Assembly (NCBI RefSeq): GCF_015140235.1
Contig: NZ_AP023321.1
Coordinates: forward strand, 62,001-126,000
Direction: 5' to 3'
Source: Solibaculum mannosilyticum
GTDB taxonomy: Bacteria > Bacillota > Clostridia > Oscillospirales > Acutalibacteraceae
Length of the DNA: 64,000 nt
The notes beneath the pieces are model-generated. The model was given only the letters and a program-made list of their open reading frames with translations. It ran no database searches and was not told the DNA's origin. Shown piece after piece: positions 63,698 to 64,000 of the stretch (its first letter is position 1; each line of letters begins with the position of its first letter). A program made the translations under genes and the position numbers.

Positions 63698-64000
63698 ATG
63701 GCAAAAGGTTCTGTAAGAAAGAAAGGCAAAAAGTGGTACGGACGCTTTTATATTGAAGATGAAAGCGGCAGAAAAGTGCAGAAAGAGTTTGCAGGCACAG
63801 AGAGCAAGGCGGAAACAGAAGCCATGCTCCGCAAAGCGATAGCGGACTATGAGGAAAAGCAGTTTGTCGGGAAAGCGGAAAACATCACGGTAGGCGATAT
63901 GCTGGATATGTGGGTAGAGGAAGAACTGAAACCCGGCAACTTAAGCAACGGGACGGTCATGTCCTATCAGGGAACGGTCAACCGTATCAAGCAATATCCC
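63698..64000 (+). CDS. Tn916-type tyrosine integrase, cut by window end
   Basis: The first 101 residues are present: MAKGSVRKKGKKWYGRFYIE, an arm-binding AP2-like domain (KEFAGTESKAETEAMLRKAI), and the start of the core-binding domain (ITVGDMLDMWVEEELKPG). ATG at 63698 follows AAAGGAG. The catalytic domain and the right attachment site lie beyond base 64000. It belongs to the ars-carrying mobile element and is not related to the small recombinase at 6180. Confidence 0.88.
   Translation, partial: MAKGSVRKKGKKWYGRFYIEDESGRKVQKEFAGTESKAETEAMLRKAIADYEEKQFVGKAENITVGDMLDMWVEEELKPGNLSNGTVMSYQGTVNRIKQYP

Overview
The window looks like a chromosome segment of an anaerobic, low-oxygen-adapted Firmicute of the class Clostridia, probably an Oscillospirales/Ruminococcaceae-like gut or sludge organism. 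The reasons are the CtsR/McsAB/ClpC and HrcA/CIRCE heat-shock systems, a Lsa-type ABC-F protein, [FeFe]-hydrogenase maturases (HydE, HydF, HydG), diaminopimelate dehydrogenase, sortase-built pili, a cohesin/dockerin pair and a TnpV/Mob-type mobile element. Most of the window is moderately GC-rich with short intergenic gaps; the right end (from about 57.7 kb) is AT-richer and mobile. No rRNA or tRNA gene was seen.

Left part (1-14.5 kb). A truncated TasA/camelysin-like surface protein is followed by an XRE/DUF2975 pair, two PH-domain membrane proteins and a cardiolipin synthase. Then comes the most striking locus: a tyrosine recombinase (6180-7028) followed by four copies of its probable 24-bp recombination site, the last in inverted orientation. 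The outer 30-bp inverted repeats (7092-7121 and 7393-7422) are identical and enclose a 271-bp spacer holding a sigma-A promoter and a bidirectional terminator. In the sequenced orientation the promoter points away from the downstream sortase-dependent pilus operon (vWA tip adhesin, LPxTG shaft pilin, two class C sortases). The structure is that of a phase-variable ON/OFF switch, read here in the OFF state.

Middle (14.5-42.4 kb). A collagen-like protein, glycyl-tRNA synthetase, KptA, an anchored cohesin/cadherin-like protein next to an LRR-dockerin protein, a DUF1015 protein, a lipoprotein, hisS-aspS, an EamA transporter, hrcA-grpE-dnaK-dnaJ under a perfect CIRCE, lepA, hemW, a Lsa-family ABC-F gene with a transcription attenuator leader, and hydF-hydE.

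Right-middle (42.4-57.7 kb). A protein-poor 1-kb stretch with its own promoter, many perfect local hairpins and a terminal hairpin (candidate large structured RNA), a DUF1292 gene, a second candidate structured RNA, ddh, a TM1266-type gene with hydG (leader terminator in front), an NSS transporter, a cation/proton antiporter, a TauE/SafE permease split into two half genes, small spore-coat-like genes, and the CtsR-regulated operon ctsR-mcsA-mcsB-clpC.

Right end (57.7-64 kb). A mobilizable element carrying tnpV, an arsenic cassette (arsR, ArsP-type permease, thioredoxin-like protein, arsC, KTR protein), a MobA/MobL relaxase with a hairpin-rich candidate oriT, an excisionase, an XRE regulator and the beginning of a Tn916-type integrase cut by the window end.

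Across the window, at least six intergenic loci carry related GC-rich tandem repeats with periods of 100 to 178 bp. All contain a short palindrome of the type GCGGGCACTGCCCGC, and several abut stop codons. They appear to be a dispersed repeat family of this genome.
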